From: Cycas panzhihuaensis
Taxonomy: Eukaryota > Cycadophyta
Assembly: GCA_023213395.1 (NCBI GenBank)
Contig: CM041465.1
Span: 6,882,001-6,946,000 of the forward strand
Reading direction: 5' to 3'
DNA length: 64,000 nt
The notes below the pieces were generated by a model. That model was not told the origin of the DNA, made no database searches, and was given only the letters and a program-made list of their open reading frames with translations. The stretch's first letter is position 1. Every line of letters begins with the position of its first letter. Position numbers and translations under genes: made by a program. Shown piece by piece: positions 31,993 through 42,949 of the stretch.

Positions 31993-32911
31993 ATGGCATT
32001 AATGCCAAGGACAGTCACCAACGTTCCAATTCTAGTATTAACCGGCTCAAACTATGCCGACTAGAGGAATCACATATCCCATCAGCTCAAACAATAAAAA
32101 ATATGGTGATATGTGATAGGTGAATTCCAAAAACCAAAAGTAGATGCTACTGAAAGTCTTATGGTATATCTGATGAACTCAGATGCTGCATTAGGCACCA
32201 TATTCAACTCACTCTCACTAGAAATAAGTCGGTAGTTTTCTAAAAAAGATGACTTAGCCATTGTCTGGAAAACCTTGGAAGATAAATATGACAAGGTTGA
32301 TACACATCAAGTAGCTATCCTAGAAGAACAATTGTATAATCTGACTTTTGATGACTTTACAAATGTTGAGGATTTTTTAACTAAAATCCAATCAATTAAC
32401 AAAGATCTAGATAACTGCATTAAATCCAAAACCAAAGAAGGTGATATAGAAAAAATAACTATGCATGTTAAAGACGATGTCACTCTCGTACGTCTTGCAG
32501 TTAATAAATTACCAAAACACTTTAATCTTTACCACGCTGCCAGACAATAAGCTGGCAATCCACCTATCACATTCAATCAACTGACAAACTAATTGATTGA
32601 ACATTGGACAATGTTAATTAGAACATGTGCAATAAAAGATCATTCACAGGCTTTGTTTTCTAAAACTAAGCCACAATTTAAAAACAAACAACATAATAAT
32701 AATTTTAATAATAATAAAAAATTCCAGAAACCTCATCGAGGTTCACCATCTAATTATCAAAATAATGTTAAATATTCTGGTCTAACTAAAAACTAGAATA
32801 CTTCTAATCAATTTGTTTCTAACAGAAACAATGCATCTTCTTCTCAGAACACTAGTTGTGCCTACTATCATAAAAGAGGCCATACTATTGATGTCCATAA
32901 AAGTAGAATAG
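31993..32911 (+). pseudogene. Cop-M Gag
   Basis: ATG at 31,993 (MALMPRTVTNVPILVLTGSN). The same frame stays readable to about 32,890: KTLEDKYDKVDTHQVAILEE, FLTKIQSINKDLDNCI and VRLAVNKLPKHFNLY form the copia capsid helix region. An Asn-rich stretch (HNNNFNNNKKF) follows. A zinc knuckle at 32,857 reads CAYYHKRGHTIDVHK: spacing C-x2-C-x4-H-x4-C with the second and fourth Cys lost. Stops such as AARQ*AG and TKN*N lie where CAA or CAG would be expected. The protein frame then shifts by one before protease, and the segment between knuckle and protease is shorter than usual. Confidence 0.85.
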
Positions 32912-33258
32912 ATCCTTGACTCTGGTGCATCCCATCATATGACTGGACACCAGAAAAACTTAACCACTTATCAATCTGAAACAAACTCTGAAGAAGAGAT
33001 TTCTTTCGGTAGTGGTAATCAACTCAAAGTCAAAGGATCTGGTGATGTTACCTTAAAGGATGGTTCAATCAAGGATATTTTTTACGTACCTGGTTTGTTA
33101 CTAAACCTTCTCTCAGTTTATCAAATTTGCCAGAAAGACATTGTTGTCAAATTCTGGAAAAATAAATTTATCATTAAAGATCTATTACACAAATTCAAAT
33201 GTATCGCTTTAGGACCTGTTGATCATAACACAAGTCTCTATAGTATGACCAGTTTTTA
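32912..33258 (+). pseudogene. Cop-M aspartic protease
   Basis: Opens with ILDSGASHHMTGHQ at 32,912, the intact D-S-G-A active site. FYVPGLLLNLLSVYQICQKD, near 33,080, is the usual copia protease end. It remains open to 33,258. It is the first domain of the pol frame. In the family it cleaves the Gag-Pol polyprotein inside virus-like particles. Confidence 0.9.
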
Positions 33259-34430
33259 AAATAATAAATCAAAATCTTTTAGTGCCTTCGTTACCAACTC
33301 TGACTTAGTCAGCAAGCTTTGGCATGTAATATTTAGCCATACTAGTTATGGCAAACTACAATATTTGATTAAGCATGAAATGGTCCATGGTTTACCACCA
33401 TTAAACACTGTTTATGGTGTTTGTAAAGCCTGTGTGACAGGCAAATAACACATGGAGCCATTTCTACATAAAACTCAATACCGAGCAACTGCTCCACTCG
33501 AACTTGTCCACTCTGATATATGTGGACCTTTTCATGTATACTCATACTCAGGATCTCGTTATTTCATTATATTCATTGATGATTATTTAAGAAAATGTTG
33601 GGTTTATATGCTCAAAATATGCAGTCAAGTGTTTGACATTTTCATTGAATATAAAATGTTAGCAGAAAATCAATCTAATTCAAGAATCAAAATATTATGA
33701 TCTGATAATGCTAAGGAATATTTAAGTAAAAAATTTACCTCTTTCTGTAAATCACACGGAATTAAATTCCAACATTCAGTTGCATATACGCCTCAACAAA
33801 ATGGTGTTGCTGAACGTAAAAACTGTACTCTTGTTGAAATGACTCGTTGCATGTTACATACAAAGAATCTCGATTTAAAACTATGGGTAGAAGTAATAAA
33901 TTGCTCTAATTATTTATTAAATCATTTACCTAGCAAATGTTTACAAAATGTCACTCCATAACAAAAATGGTCTGGAAGAAAACCATCTATCAAACACTTA
34001 CGAATCTTTGGTAGTATCACATGGGGACATATCCCTCATGAAAAACGTTAAAAGTTAGATGAAAAAAATAAAAAATACATCTTCATTGGCTACAGCAAAG
34101 AGAGTAAAGCCTATAGACTTTTAGATCCAGTCATGTATAACATTTCTATTTTGCATGATGTAGTATTTAATGAAGAAGGATCTACTTCAACATCTACTTA
34201 TGTAGAACTTCCTGTTGAAGATTTATTAACCAACACTTATTTGGTTGATGATTCTTATAAACAAGTTGATTCAGAAATTATAGATTCTTTATCAACTCAA
34301 GTCCAAAATTGGACCCTATTAGAACCCGCTGAAACAGATCCTTCTCTTTAAGCTAGTACATCAAATTAACCTACAACCTCAGATACAATTACGTACAAGC
34401 AACCTGTTTGGGCAACCAAAATGCTTGCTG
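33259..34430 (+). pseudogene. Cop-M integrase
   Basis: The zinc-binding region includes LWHVIFSHTSYGKLQYL and CKACVTGK. The core has VHSDICGPF (first Asp), SDNAKEY (second Asp) and NGVAERKN (Glu), so all three catalytic acidic residues remain. The C-terminus has KKYIFIGYSKESKAYRLLDP, typical of copia. Stops appear after TGK (TAA), in KIL*SDN (TGA), TP*QKW and KR*KLD, and most fit a C-to-T change from CAA or CGA. The frame is unchanged from protease through RNase H. It would insert cDNA into the chromosome, giving the 5-bp TSD. Confidence 0.92.
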
Positions 34431-35480
34431 ATGCTGGATCTAATGTAGGCAATCCTACTGATACTAGGCATACATGTGCACAAAAACTTCATGTAAATTT
34501 TGCCTTAATGGCAAAAATAATGGAAAACAATGATCCCAAAACTTTTAAACAAGCCAGTAACAATCCTGTATGGAAAGATGCTATGTAGACTGAATTTGCT
34601 ACCTTAATTAAAAATTCCACCTGGGATCTTATTCCTGTCCCACCTAAGAAAAATGTCGTCGACTGTAAATGGGTTTATAGAACTAAATATAACTCAACAG
34701 ACGCAGTGGAAAAATATAAAGCTTGCCTTATTGCTAAAGTATTTTCTCAAATAGATGGCATTGACTATAATGAGACCTTTGCTCCTATCGCAAAGATGAA
34801 TACAATCAAGATAATTATTGCTCTTGCAGCCAAATTTGGTTGGGAAATCCACCAAATGGATGTTAAGAGTGCTTTCTTGAATGGTGATCTTAAAGAAGAG
34901 ATCTACATGTCACAGCCACCTGGATTTATTGAAAATCCTAATTTAGTCTGTAAACTTAAAAAATCTATTTATGGTTTAAAACAAGTTCCTCGAGCTTGGT
35001 ATACCAAAGTTGATGATTACTTAATCCACATTGGATACACTAGATGTATTAGTGATCCAAATCTTTATTTTAAATGTGAAGATGAAAATCTTACCATTCT
35101 AATTCTTTATGTTGATGACATTATTATCACTGGATCATTAACCTATAATATTCATCATCTCAAATCAACTTTAATAAACAAATTTAAAATGACTGATTTA
35201 GGTCTATTACATTACTTTCTAGGTTTATAAGTTTATCAAAATCAATCAAATATAACACTATCTCAACCTAAGTATATTCTCAATTTAATTTAGCAGTTTA
35301 ATATGGAAAATGAAAAACCAGTATTAAATCCTTTACAATCAGGAGTTAAACTATCTACTGATTGTTCAACTTCATTATGTGATCCAACTCTATACAGACA
35401 ACTCATTGGTAGTCTAATCTATCTTACTCACACCCGCCCTGACATTTCTTATGCTATTGCTTTATGCTCCCGATATATGC
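34431..35480 (+). pseudogene. Cop-M reverse transcriptase
   Basis: Begins with NNPVWKDAM*TEFATLIKN and WDLIPVPPKKNVVDCKWVYR. The conserved blocks follow: YNETFAPIAKMNTIK, HQMDVKSAFLNGDLKEEIYM, CKLKKSIYGLKQVPRAWY and the catalytic ILYVDDIIITGS (35,100-35,140, both Asp intact). FKMTDLGLLHYFLGL ends the long open part (34,706-35,230). Downstream, LNPLQSGVKLSTD and YRQLIGSLIYLTHTRPDISYA link to RNase H. Internal stops at M*TEF, GL*VYQ and LI*QF are TAG/TAA in place of CAG/CAA. Confidence 0.94.
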
Positions 35481-36076
35481 AATAACCACATGAATCTCAC
35501 TAGAAAGCAACTAAACGAATCTTACGTTATTTAAAGAATACTATGTTTTATGGTTTAGCTTATAACTTTTGTAATAAACCACTAATATTAACTGGATATA
35601 CTGATTCCAACTGGGCAGGTGATTCAAATGATTGTAAATCTACTTCAGGTTATGTATTTTTTATTGATTCCTCACCTATTACTTGGTCTAGCAAAAAAAT
35701 GCAGGCACTAGTGTTATCAACAACTGAAGCCAAATATCGAGCATTAGTCGAAGCTAGTAAAGAAACACTTTGGCTAAAATCACTACTAAATGAAATTGGT
35801 CTGACTCTAAACTCTTCAAGTGAAATTAAACTTGATAATCAAGGTGCAATTGCTATTGCTACTAATCCTGTTTCTCATTCTAGAACTAAACATATTGAAT
35901 TACATCAACATTTTATTCGTAATTTAGTTACTGATAATCTTATTTGTTTGTCTTATTGTCTAACAGATTTATAGATTGTTGATATTCTTATGAAGTCATT
36001 AACTGAACCAAAGTTTTTACATCTTAGAGATTTATTGCAAATAAAAGAAGTCTCCATCAAAGGGGGATCACCGTGA
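35481..36076 (+). pseudogene. Cop-M RNase H and pol end
   Basis: Shows LTGYTDSNWAGDSNDCKSTSGYV, SPITWSSKKMQALVLSTTEAKYRALVEA, IKLDNQGAIAIATNP and HSRTKHIELHQHFIRN, the copia RNase H with its acidic residues. A stop follows TDL where CAG is expected. The frame ends at TGA 36,074-36,076, about 50 bases before the 3' LTR. It degrades the RNA strand during reverse transcription. Confidence 0.92.
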
Positions 36077-36110
36077 TGAATCTCTTCTTTTCTCTCCAGT
36101 ATAAAAGTTT

Positions 36111-36124
36111 ACATTAAAGGGTGA
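36111..36124 (+). other. Cop-M polypurine tract
   Basis: CATTAAAGGGTGA abuts the 3' LTR start TGTTAG. A second purine run, AAAGGGGGAT at 36,059, lies inside the coding end. Confidence 0.75.
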
Positions 36125-36555
36125 TGTTAGATTATATAATGTAAACTTATGTTTCTTAATGTAATTATTTAAGTCACATATCTTTAAAATAATTTAAGTG
36201 ATTATAAAGTTGTAAACTTATATTAAAAATTAATTGACTTATGGATGGTTGTTAAAATGCAGAACCGCATTCCAACGAACCTCCGTCCTATTTATTAGTC
36301 TCCTAGATTTATGGAATTAGTTCCAAGAATCTAGGAGGCCTGTCCATATGCATGAACCCAGACTGTTTTAGGAGGTTGGTTATTGTGTATTGGTTTTTTA
36401 TTTATTTATTAATATAACTTAGATTAGGAGGTGGTTTTTCTTCCCCAGAAAGGGTTTTCCACCTATCAACCCTGTGTACATGTGCATTGTCAATTTCTTT
36501 CATTTCTTTTCTGTTCTTGTGAATTAATGACTGTGTACATGTGCCTATTCTATCA
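36125..36555 (+). repeat. Cop-M 3' LTR
   Basis: Keeps the canonical TG..CA ends. Partner of 29,019-29,449. Confidence 0.95.
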
Positions 36556-36560
36556 GTAAC

Positions 36561-39347
36561 AAACTTATAAAATAATGTAAAATGATCAAATATAATTTAA
36601 AGAACTCCTTAGTATGCTTTGAGTTAATAAACTTGAGAAATAATGTATAAAAAATGTGGAATAATGATAAATTAGAAGCTTTTATGTAGCTTGACTTTGA
36701 TAGTTTGGAGAACCTACAAAATAGACTCAAAATGAAATAAAAATAACTTAAAACTGTAGATCTCTAAAAAATCTTTCACCAGAATCAGACAATACTTAAT
36801 TCTGAGCTATGAAGCTCAAGATATTAAAGAAATTATTAAAAGTATCCTTCCAAGGTTAATAAAATAGGCAGCACAAATAAGGTTAACTTTGACCTACTTA
36901 AACCTACAAGATAATTAGTTAAATCAAGCAAAAAAATACCTTTAGGCAATAGTTATCTGAATCGAGATTCTAACAAATCTTGCAGTTTAGAAATCTGATT
37001 TCCGGTTGAGGAGATACAATTGAAAATGTAAGTAGTATTTTTTATGTAAATATGTTAAAAAACACTAAAGTGTCACTTTCACCAATCAAAATAATGATTA
37101 AAATAAATCTTGAAAAATAAAATAAGTAGATAGTGATGAAGTTTGCTAAAAATAAATTACTACGGAGTAGATCAAGGCAAAAGTGATCTCTCGGCGATAA
37201 AGTATAACTTGATAAAGAAGGGATTTTGTGATAATAACTAAGAAAAGCTTTGGAAAAAAAATGATTGACTTTACCTCATTAAAATTATATCAAACCAGTT
37301 CCAAAGGTAGTAAATAGCCAGTCTAAATTATAGCCCACAAAATTTTGGAGTCAATGGGATAGGTTTCATCAGAAACTGATATCCCAATGAAAAGATATCA
37401 CAAAAAAGAGCCAAGTACCCTATGTATTAAGGAAAAATTAAAAGAAATAAAAAAAGAAAAAGTTTATAAACTTAAAAAAGCCCCTTTTAAACAATGATAA
37501 AGGTCACGTTAACATGACAAAATCAAGGGCTAAAGCTTAAGCGGGGCTAGCACCTATCAAATGGAATTCAAAGTTTGTAAAAAAGGTTTAAATTTTTATA
37601 AAACTTAATAGTAATAAAGTTCAACGTAATAGTAATCAAATTTAAAAAATGTTGGAATGCTAGGTGATAGTGACTGTGTAATGTGAAAGAGGCAAACCAG
37701 AGGAGATAAACAACAGTGATCAGGATGATACCAATTGAATCTCCATGTTGGGTTGAGATGCAGATAGGATCAGGCCAAAGAAAATCACAAAATTGATGAA
37801 AAAAATAATTAAAAAACATATATACCAAATGAAAGTTATATTAATGGATTAAAAATAAAATGTTAAAACTTGAGTGTTGACCTATAGAGAGAATAGAGGC
37901 ATTACATTCAACTATAAAGCGATTAAATAGGTCAGTAGAGAAGATCAAGAGGGCCAGATCAGGGGCACTAAGGGTCCTGCTCGAGGATCGAAAGAAGCTA
38001 CCTTCAAAAAAAAAAAAAATTTATATTAAAAAAAATATATATATAGTGTATAAAGTGCGTAGCCTCCAAGAAGTATCTGATGAACCATAGAGTCTTTAGA
38101 GTTTAAAAATGATGATAATCACTCAAATTTTCATGCTGGGAGAGGGGCAACAGATCCTTTAACAAATCAGTTGCCCCTCTCCCAGCATGAAAATTTGAGT
38201 GATTATATATTATATATATACAGTGTAAACAATCGTGGACGATTGGTGCACAGTGAGAGATCAGATAGAGAACAATGATTCTACGAAGTCTAAAGAGATT
38301 TGATTACACTTAGATCTAAGCTAAGATGTGAAGATAAGGGGCACCTGCATAAACAGATCAAGATTTTATAAAAAAATTTTAAAAAAACAGTGAGAAAATG
38401 GTGAAAACTTGATAAACTAGACCCTGAGTCACTTTGGAGGCTAAATCTCTCTCTGTAAGCCATGAAATGAGGCAAAATTTGACAAGTAATAAGGTGTCTT
38501 AGGCAGTAAGGAGCTGGTAAAATTTCACACCGAGCTATTACTTGTATGTTGAGAATAGTGGACAGAATGTGAGCTAAATGGAGTAACAATTGATTAGGAT
38601 GTAATATCTTATTGTACGATCAACAAAATTATAAACTGTTTCTTTCACTAGCTCACTAGCTCAACAAGGATCATAACGAATGGTCACTTGCAAGGGTTTC
38701 AAGCACTAGATCTGCTGCACAAACTTACCAAATTAAGGGTATAAAGTCACCCAAAAAATGTAATCTTGAAAAATAAAATGTAAATAAAAAAAATCAAACG
38801 AAATATACTTTAGAAAATGTAAAGTTAACTTTAATATGATATATAATCAAATCAATATAGTTGTAGACGTATCGTAAATCAACTGTAGGTTGCCAAAACC
38901 TAAAAAAAGTGGTGAATAGATAATAAAACTTGTAGTATAACTTCTCCAAAGACTTGTTAGGCTGAATATACAACAATTATTACATAGATCTAGAAAAATA
39001 TTGAATAAATAGACCAAATACACAAAAAATGGCTAAATATTTAACAAAATAAGCAAAACTTGTTAATAAAAACTTCATGGAGTGATGAGATCTTGAATAT
39101 TTTACCCGTTATAGTTGTGATCCTACACAGATCTATGAGAATATAGGTTATTTTACAAATATAAATTAAAAATAATCAAATTTTTTAATGAAAAATAATA
39201 CAAGAAACTACTAACAAGCTTTATAGAAGATGAATAGAACCAATATTTGGCTTGTCGTGAGAAGATATACTTTAGAAACTAATGGATCTTCTTATTCTAA
39301 AAAAACTTCAACATGCCAAAATCTAAGCCATTGTATGCAGGATCTAT
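36561..39347 (-). other. N1 internal non-coding region, right part (leader)
   Basis: Aligns in blocks with N2 49,245-51,268 and has no pol domain. Relative to N2 it has an extra block at about 37,800-38,270, which contains the 37-bp inverted repeat. Confidence 0.6.
38115..38206. repeat. Perfect 37-bp inverted repeat with 18-base loop
   Basis: 38,115-38,151 is the exact reverse complement of 38,170-38,206; the arms begin ATAATCACTCAAATTTTCAT and include GGGAGAGGGGCAAC. The loop is AGATCCTTTAACAAATCA. The perfect match in an otherwise old, decayed element suggests a recent origin. TA-rich runs flank it. Confidence 0.95.
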
Positions 39348-39359
39348 GCTCTGATACCA
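39348..39359 (-). other. N1 primer-binding site
   Basis: The minus strand reads TGGTATCAGAGC, a perfect plant initiator tRNA-Met site, two bases from the 5' LTR end. Confidence 0.93.
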
Positions 39360-39361
39360 AA

Positions 39362-39682
39362 TGAAGGTTTGTAAAATATAGATAGAGCAGAGCAATACAT
39401 CAAGTAATCAACACATAAACATAATAATCTTTGTATTCAATATATCTTTAAGAAAGTATTACAAATGTCCAAAATGAAGGTGGTGTTAAAAGACACCAGG
39501 GTTTGTAACACAAGTAAAGATATAGTTTGAGAGAGGAGGGTAATGTCCTCAACCTCTAAATTTTAAAATATAATAAAATAATACTTAACTAAAGTAACTT
39601 TAACCTTACCTTACTTACCTTTACATGTGTGCACTCACATGTGTAAATGATGGGAGTGGGGTGATGAATATTAACCCCAACA
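39362..39682 (-). repeat. N1 5' LTR
   Basis: Starts (minus strand) TGTTGGGG and ends CCTTCA; flanked on its outside by GAAGT. Partner of 26,857-27,168. Confidence 0.9.
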
Positions 39683-39687
39683 GAAGT

Positions 39688-40196
39688 ACTCCTAGATCTA
39701 TCATCTAGAGGATATAACTTAGATATATTTTCAAGTTTGATATCATATTAATATTATTACTTATGATTAGTAAGTTATCATTGTATAACACCACAAATAT
39801 AACTTTATTATCCAAAACCTTACTATAGATTTGAGTTAGATAGAGATCTCTCAAATATATTTTTCAAAAATACTAATCATTTTTCTCATACTAGTCTTTT
39901 GAAGTTTGTTTTAGGCAATATAAGGCATTTTTAAGTTCATATACTAAGTGCTCCTGACTGTTTTGCATAAATCAAGGTGATTACTTTAGGTAAACCTCTT
40001 ATGTCAAGTCTCTATTTAGAAATGTACTTTTCACATCTATTTGATGAAATTGCCATTTGAATTGAGTATCCATCACTATAATGACTTGAATAGCATTCAT
40101 TTTTATAACTCAAATGATTACCTCTTAATAGTCAACCCCTTCTTATTCCTTAAAGCCTTTAATAAGATTCTTCCACAAACTTTCATACTATGTTAA
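39688..40196 (-). pseudogene. Cop-E reverse transcriptase, upstream part
   Basis: The minus strand reads FHQIDVKSTFLNRDL near 40,000-40,060. Further on, VIFVVLYNDNLLIISNNINM, near 39,760-39,810, is the catalytic block with YVDD decayed to YNDN. Joining across the N1 insertion gives the LHYFL block on the far side (26,840), which confirms that N1 interrupts one RT gene. Upstream, a frame-shifted KGFKE*EGVDY is still visible up to about 40,170. Then the copia LTR at 40,202 begins. Confidence 0.78.
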
Positions 40197-40201
40197 AATT
40201 T

Positions 40202-40692
40202 TGATAACAACTTATGTAATCAAGTAGGTAAGATTGTGTGAAGCATTCATATCAATATATAACATCTAAATAATAAATACAATCGCATGATTAATCAATA
40301 ACATGACCAATTTAATAAAATATTAAAGATCGAGATAAGATAAACACAAAGAGTTAATCATAAAATCATATATGTGACATCATATTTAACATGGAAAACT
40401 TATAATTGGGAAAAACCACCTCTAAATATATATGAAATCTCATATTAATGAATGATAATAAATAAGTCCTTATAATATGTCATTCTAGTCTTAGAAAGAG
40501 ATTTAGATGATCTAATTTGTCTTATAATATATATTGCTTTTATATACTTGTGTCACTTGTTTATTGACCAATGATATTTCACTTACACATCAAGTAATAA
40601 AATCATATGTGAGAAGCTTTTTATATCAACTAATCATGATGTGATCACCAATTAAATATTACATAGACTTTTATAAATTTAATATTCTAACA
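40202..40692 (-). repeat. Copia-type 3' LTR on the minus strand
   Basis: The minus strand runs TGTTAGAATATTAAA to GTTGTTATCA, TG..CA, 491 bp. It contains GTGGTTTTTCCCAATTATAAGTTTTCCATGTTAAA, the typical copia U5 run before the LTR end. The minus strand CATTAAGGAGGAG just before it (40,693-40,705) is a polypurine tract, so this is a 3' LTR. The element body would lie to the right but is not recognisable. Confidence 0.65.
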
Positions 40693-42909
40693 CTCCTCCT
40701 TAATGTGTTATTTATGGAACTTTTAAATTCCATTATTTTCATGTTACTTTACCTACTTATTATGTTTTTTCATATCACATATAAATATTGTTGATGCAAA
40801 AAAATATAATAATATTAGATTCCACCTAAAAGTACCTTATATACCTAGTAAGAAGCTAAGATCATATTCTAGTTAACATTTTATGAGTTAAAGGTAAACT
40901 TATTAAAAAAAAGCATTCAACTAAATAATACTGAGATATATGTATAATCTTTATGTGAAATTTAAGCCTAAAGGATTTGAAGAACCCAAAGGATAAAAAA
41001 ATGACTATTACAAAGTGGGTTCAGGTCACTCTAAAGAATATATTAGTACTAGATTATCATACTAATATTTTCACCATAATAAGTAGGAATGGCCACCTTA
41101 AGGTCTCTAAAGCTATCCATACACTCCTTTAACCAAAGATTACTAGGTGGTCTCCCTTGGCTAATGTTGTTTAAGTATCATCTCTAACTTTAGTGATGAA
41201 CTCTAAGGTATATCATAAGATGTCTCAAGTAATGATGAATAATACAAGTGGTGGCAAGATAAAGCCCTATATGGTCTTTCTAGATAAGGCTACTCAACTA
41301 ACTATAACTTCGTAATACACTTGTAAAAATCAAACATATAGTCAACCTACTTACTCTTTGGTACCTCCATAGTTATTAAGGTTACTTATAACATTGTTTT
41401 TTATGAACAGATCCAAGAAGGTAAAGTGCACCTATATGATCGTATATAATTTAGGGCACTTTATTGCTAGAGGGCCTTAGTCTAGTAATTTCTTAGTAAA
41501 AGTAGTAAGTTAGGATTTTTAACTTTACAAACACTTAAGAAGTACTTGTAGATCTTAGGGGTTGAAGATAGATCAATGAAGTATAAATACTTTGATGATA
41601 ATGTCTCATTTTTAAACCCATTATAATAATAGTTATAGCCTAAAATATTGAGTGAACAACATATGTGAACAAAGGAAAGAGGCAACACTGAAGATCTACA
41701 AAATCTCAAATTTGTTGTGTGTGCTTATGAATCTAAAATATAATTTTTTTGTTACTTTTACTTATATATATATATATATTACAATTTTTAGTAATACATG
41801 CCAAGCCCCTAAAGGAGTTAATTCAAAATTAAATTTAAAATATTTATTAAATCCCTAATGCAACTACATGCAAGCGCAACTATATTGAGTATATTTGTCT
41901 CATTTGTCTTTGGTTTTCTAAATTTAAAATTTAAATCAAACTATATGCTTATACATCCCAAGTACCCCTTATAATTTATTTTAACTTATAGAAAATCAAA
42001 GTGTGAGTGTGCCTAATTTATCCCAAATCTATATCATTATTTTGCCTGCCAAAACCCCCCTTTTATTTGCTCATATAAAAGATGATGATGGCCTACATAT
42101 GACCTACACAAGGATGGCCAAGTAATCTATGTATAACAAGATGTTTTCTTTAAGACATGGAAAATATAACTTTTGAAATTATGCCCATAATAAATGAATG
42201 TCACACTTAGAACTAGGTGTGTTTATCAATTTATTATTTTATTTAGATTATAACTTAAACATGTCATTTTGATGGTTAGATATAGGTAAAATAGCCTTCT
42301 TTCTAGGTGCCAAAGGTAAACATCAAGTTATAAAGTAATCATGTTTAAAATATGTTCTTAAAAGATACTTTAAATGGCCATCGTTGTGCATTAATTTTAT
42401 TTACTTTTACCCTTAGGATAATACTTGATAAAACCTTACTTTTAAAAGAGTTTAAAGGTCAATATTTAAAGTAAAATCAAAGCACTTTTAAGTAACCTAT
42501 TTTAATGTAATATTTATTAATGATAAAACTCATCAAAATATAAGTCAAAATAATATGTTATTAATTGATAAAATATTTACTTCTTATGTTTATTAAGAGG
42601 GGTATGTGTTAATTTGTATATTAATTTATCTTTCTTCTTCACTCAAATGTTTTGAGCTTATAATCATTTGGTATATGTTTAAGAGTATCTTGAATGTCTT
42701 TAATCATATATGTTAATGTTTATAGATTTTCCAATCCAATGTTAATACTTTCATTCATAAATTTCTCTAAGTCATTAATAAAAGTATATCACTTATATAT
42801 ACCAAAAGATCTATTTATATATGTTTGTTTAATAATTGAGAAAAGTATTAAAAAATAGGGTAATAGAATTACTCTTAAAATAGTAGATGTAATAATAATG
42901 AACTCATGA

Positions 42910-42912
<3 letters not shown>
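40693..42912. other. AT-rich region without recognisable genes
   Basis: Probably the decayed interior of the element whose 3' LTR ends at 40,692, plus unknown sequence. Short ORFs (41,482-41,709 minus; 41,652-41,858 plus) match nothing I know. A small TA run is at 41,763-41,779. Confidence 0.4.

Positions 42913-42942
<30 letters not shown>
42913..42942. repeat. (TA)15 microsatellite
   Basis: Thirty bases of TA just before the first trace of Cop-F coding sequence. Confidence 0.95.

Positions 42943-42949
<7 letters not shown>

Larger units (their letters stand above)
29019..36555 (+). mobile_element. Cop-M: nearly complete Ty1/copia retrotransposon
   Basis: A 7,537-bp plus-strand element with 431-bp LTRs (29,019-29,449 and 36,125-36,555) and a perfect 5-bp TSD, GTAAC (29,014-29,018 and 36,556-36,560). 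It inserted into N1. The PBS at 29,450 is tRNA-Met type. Gag is in one frame (from 31,993). Pol is in one other frame from 32,912 to 36,076, with order protease, integrase, RT, RNase H, which defines copia. By my hand alignment the LTRs differ at about 29 of 431 sites, mostly transitions. That makes it the best-preserved full-length element here. Its 2.5-kb leader is unusual: it holds a host-like gene fragment and a palindrome array. Confidence 0.95.
26857..39682 (-). mobile_element. N1: LTR element with Gag only, split by Cop-M
   Basis: Minus-strand LTR element with LTRs at 26,857-27,168 and 39,362-39,682 and a 5-bp TSD, GAAGT, at 26,852-26,856 and 39,683-39,687. The PBS is at 39,348-39,359 and the polypurine tract at 27,169-27,179. 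Without Cop-M and its TSD it is about 5.3 kb. The only coding trace is a copia-like Gag next to the 3' LTR. The leader between PBS and Gag (over 3 kb) has no pol. A second copy, N2, has the same layout, so lack of pol is a family trait. It would have depended on proteins from an autonomous copia element. Confidence 0.85.

Noticed and set aside
40693-42912. A host gene in the longest stretch without element homology
   Set aside because: No ORF above about 75 codons, no domain, no splice-consistent coding pattern that I can see.
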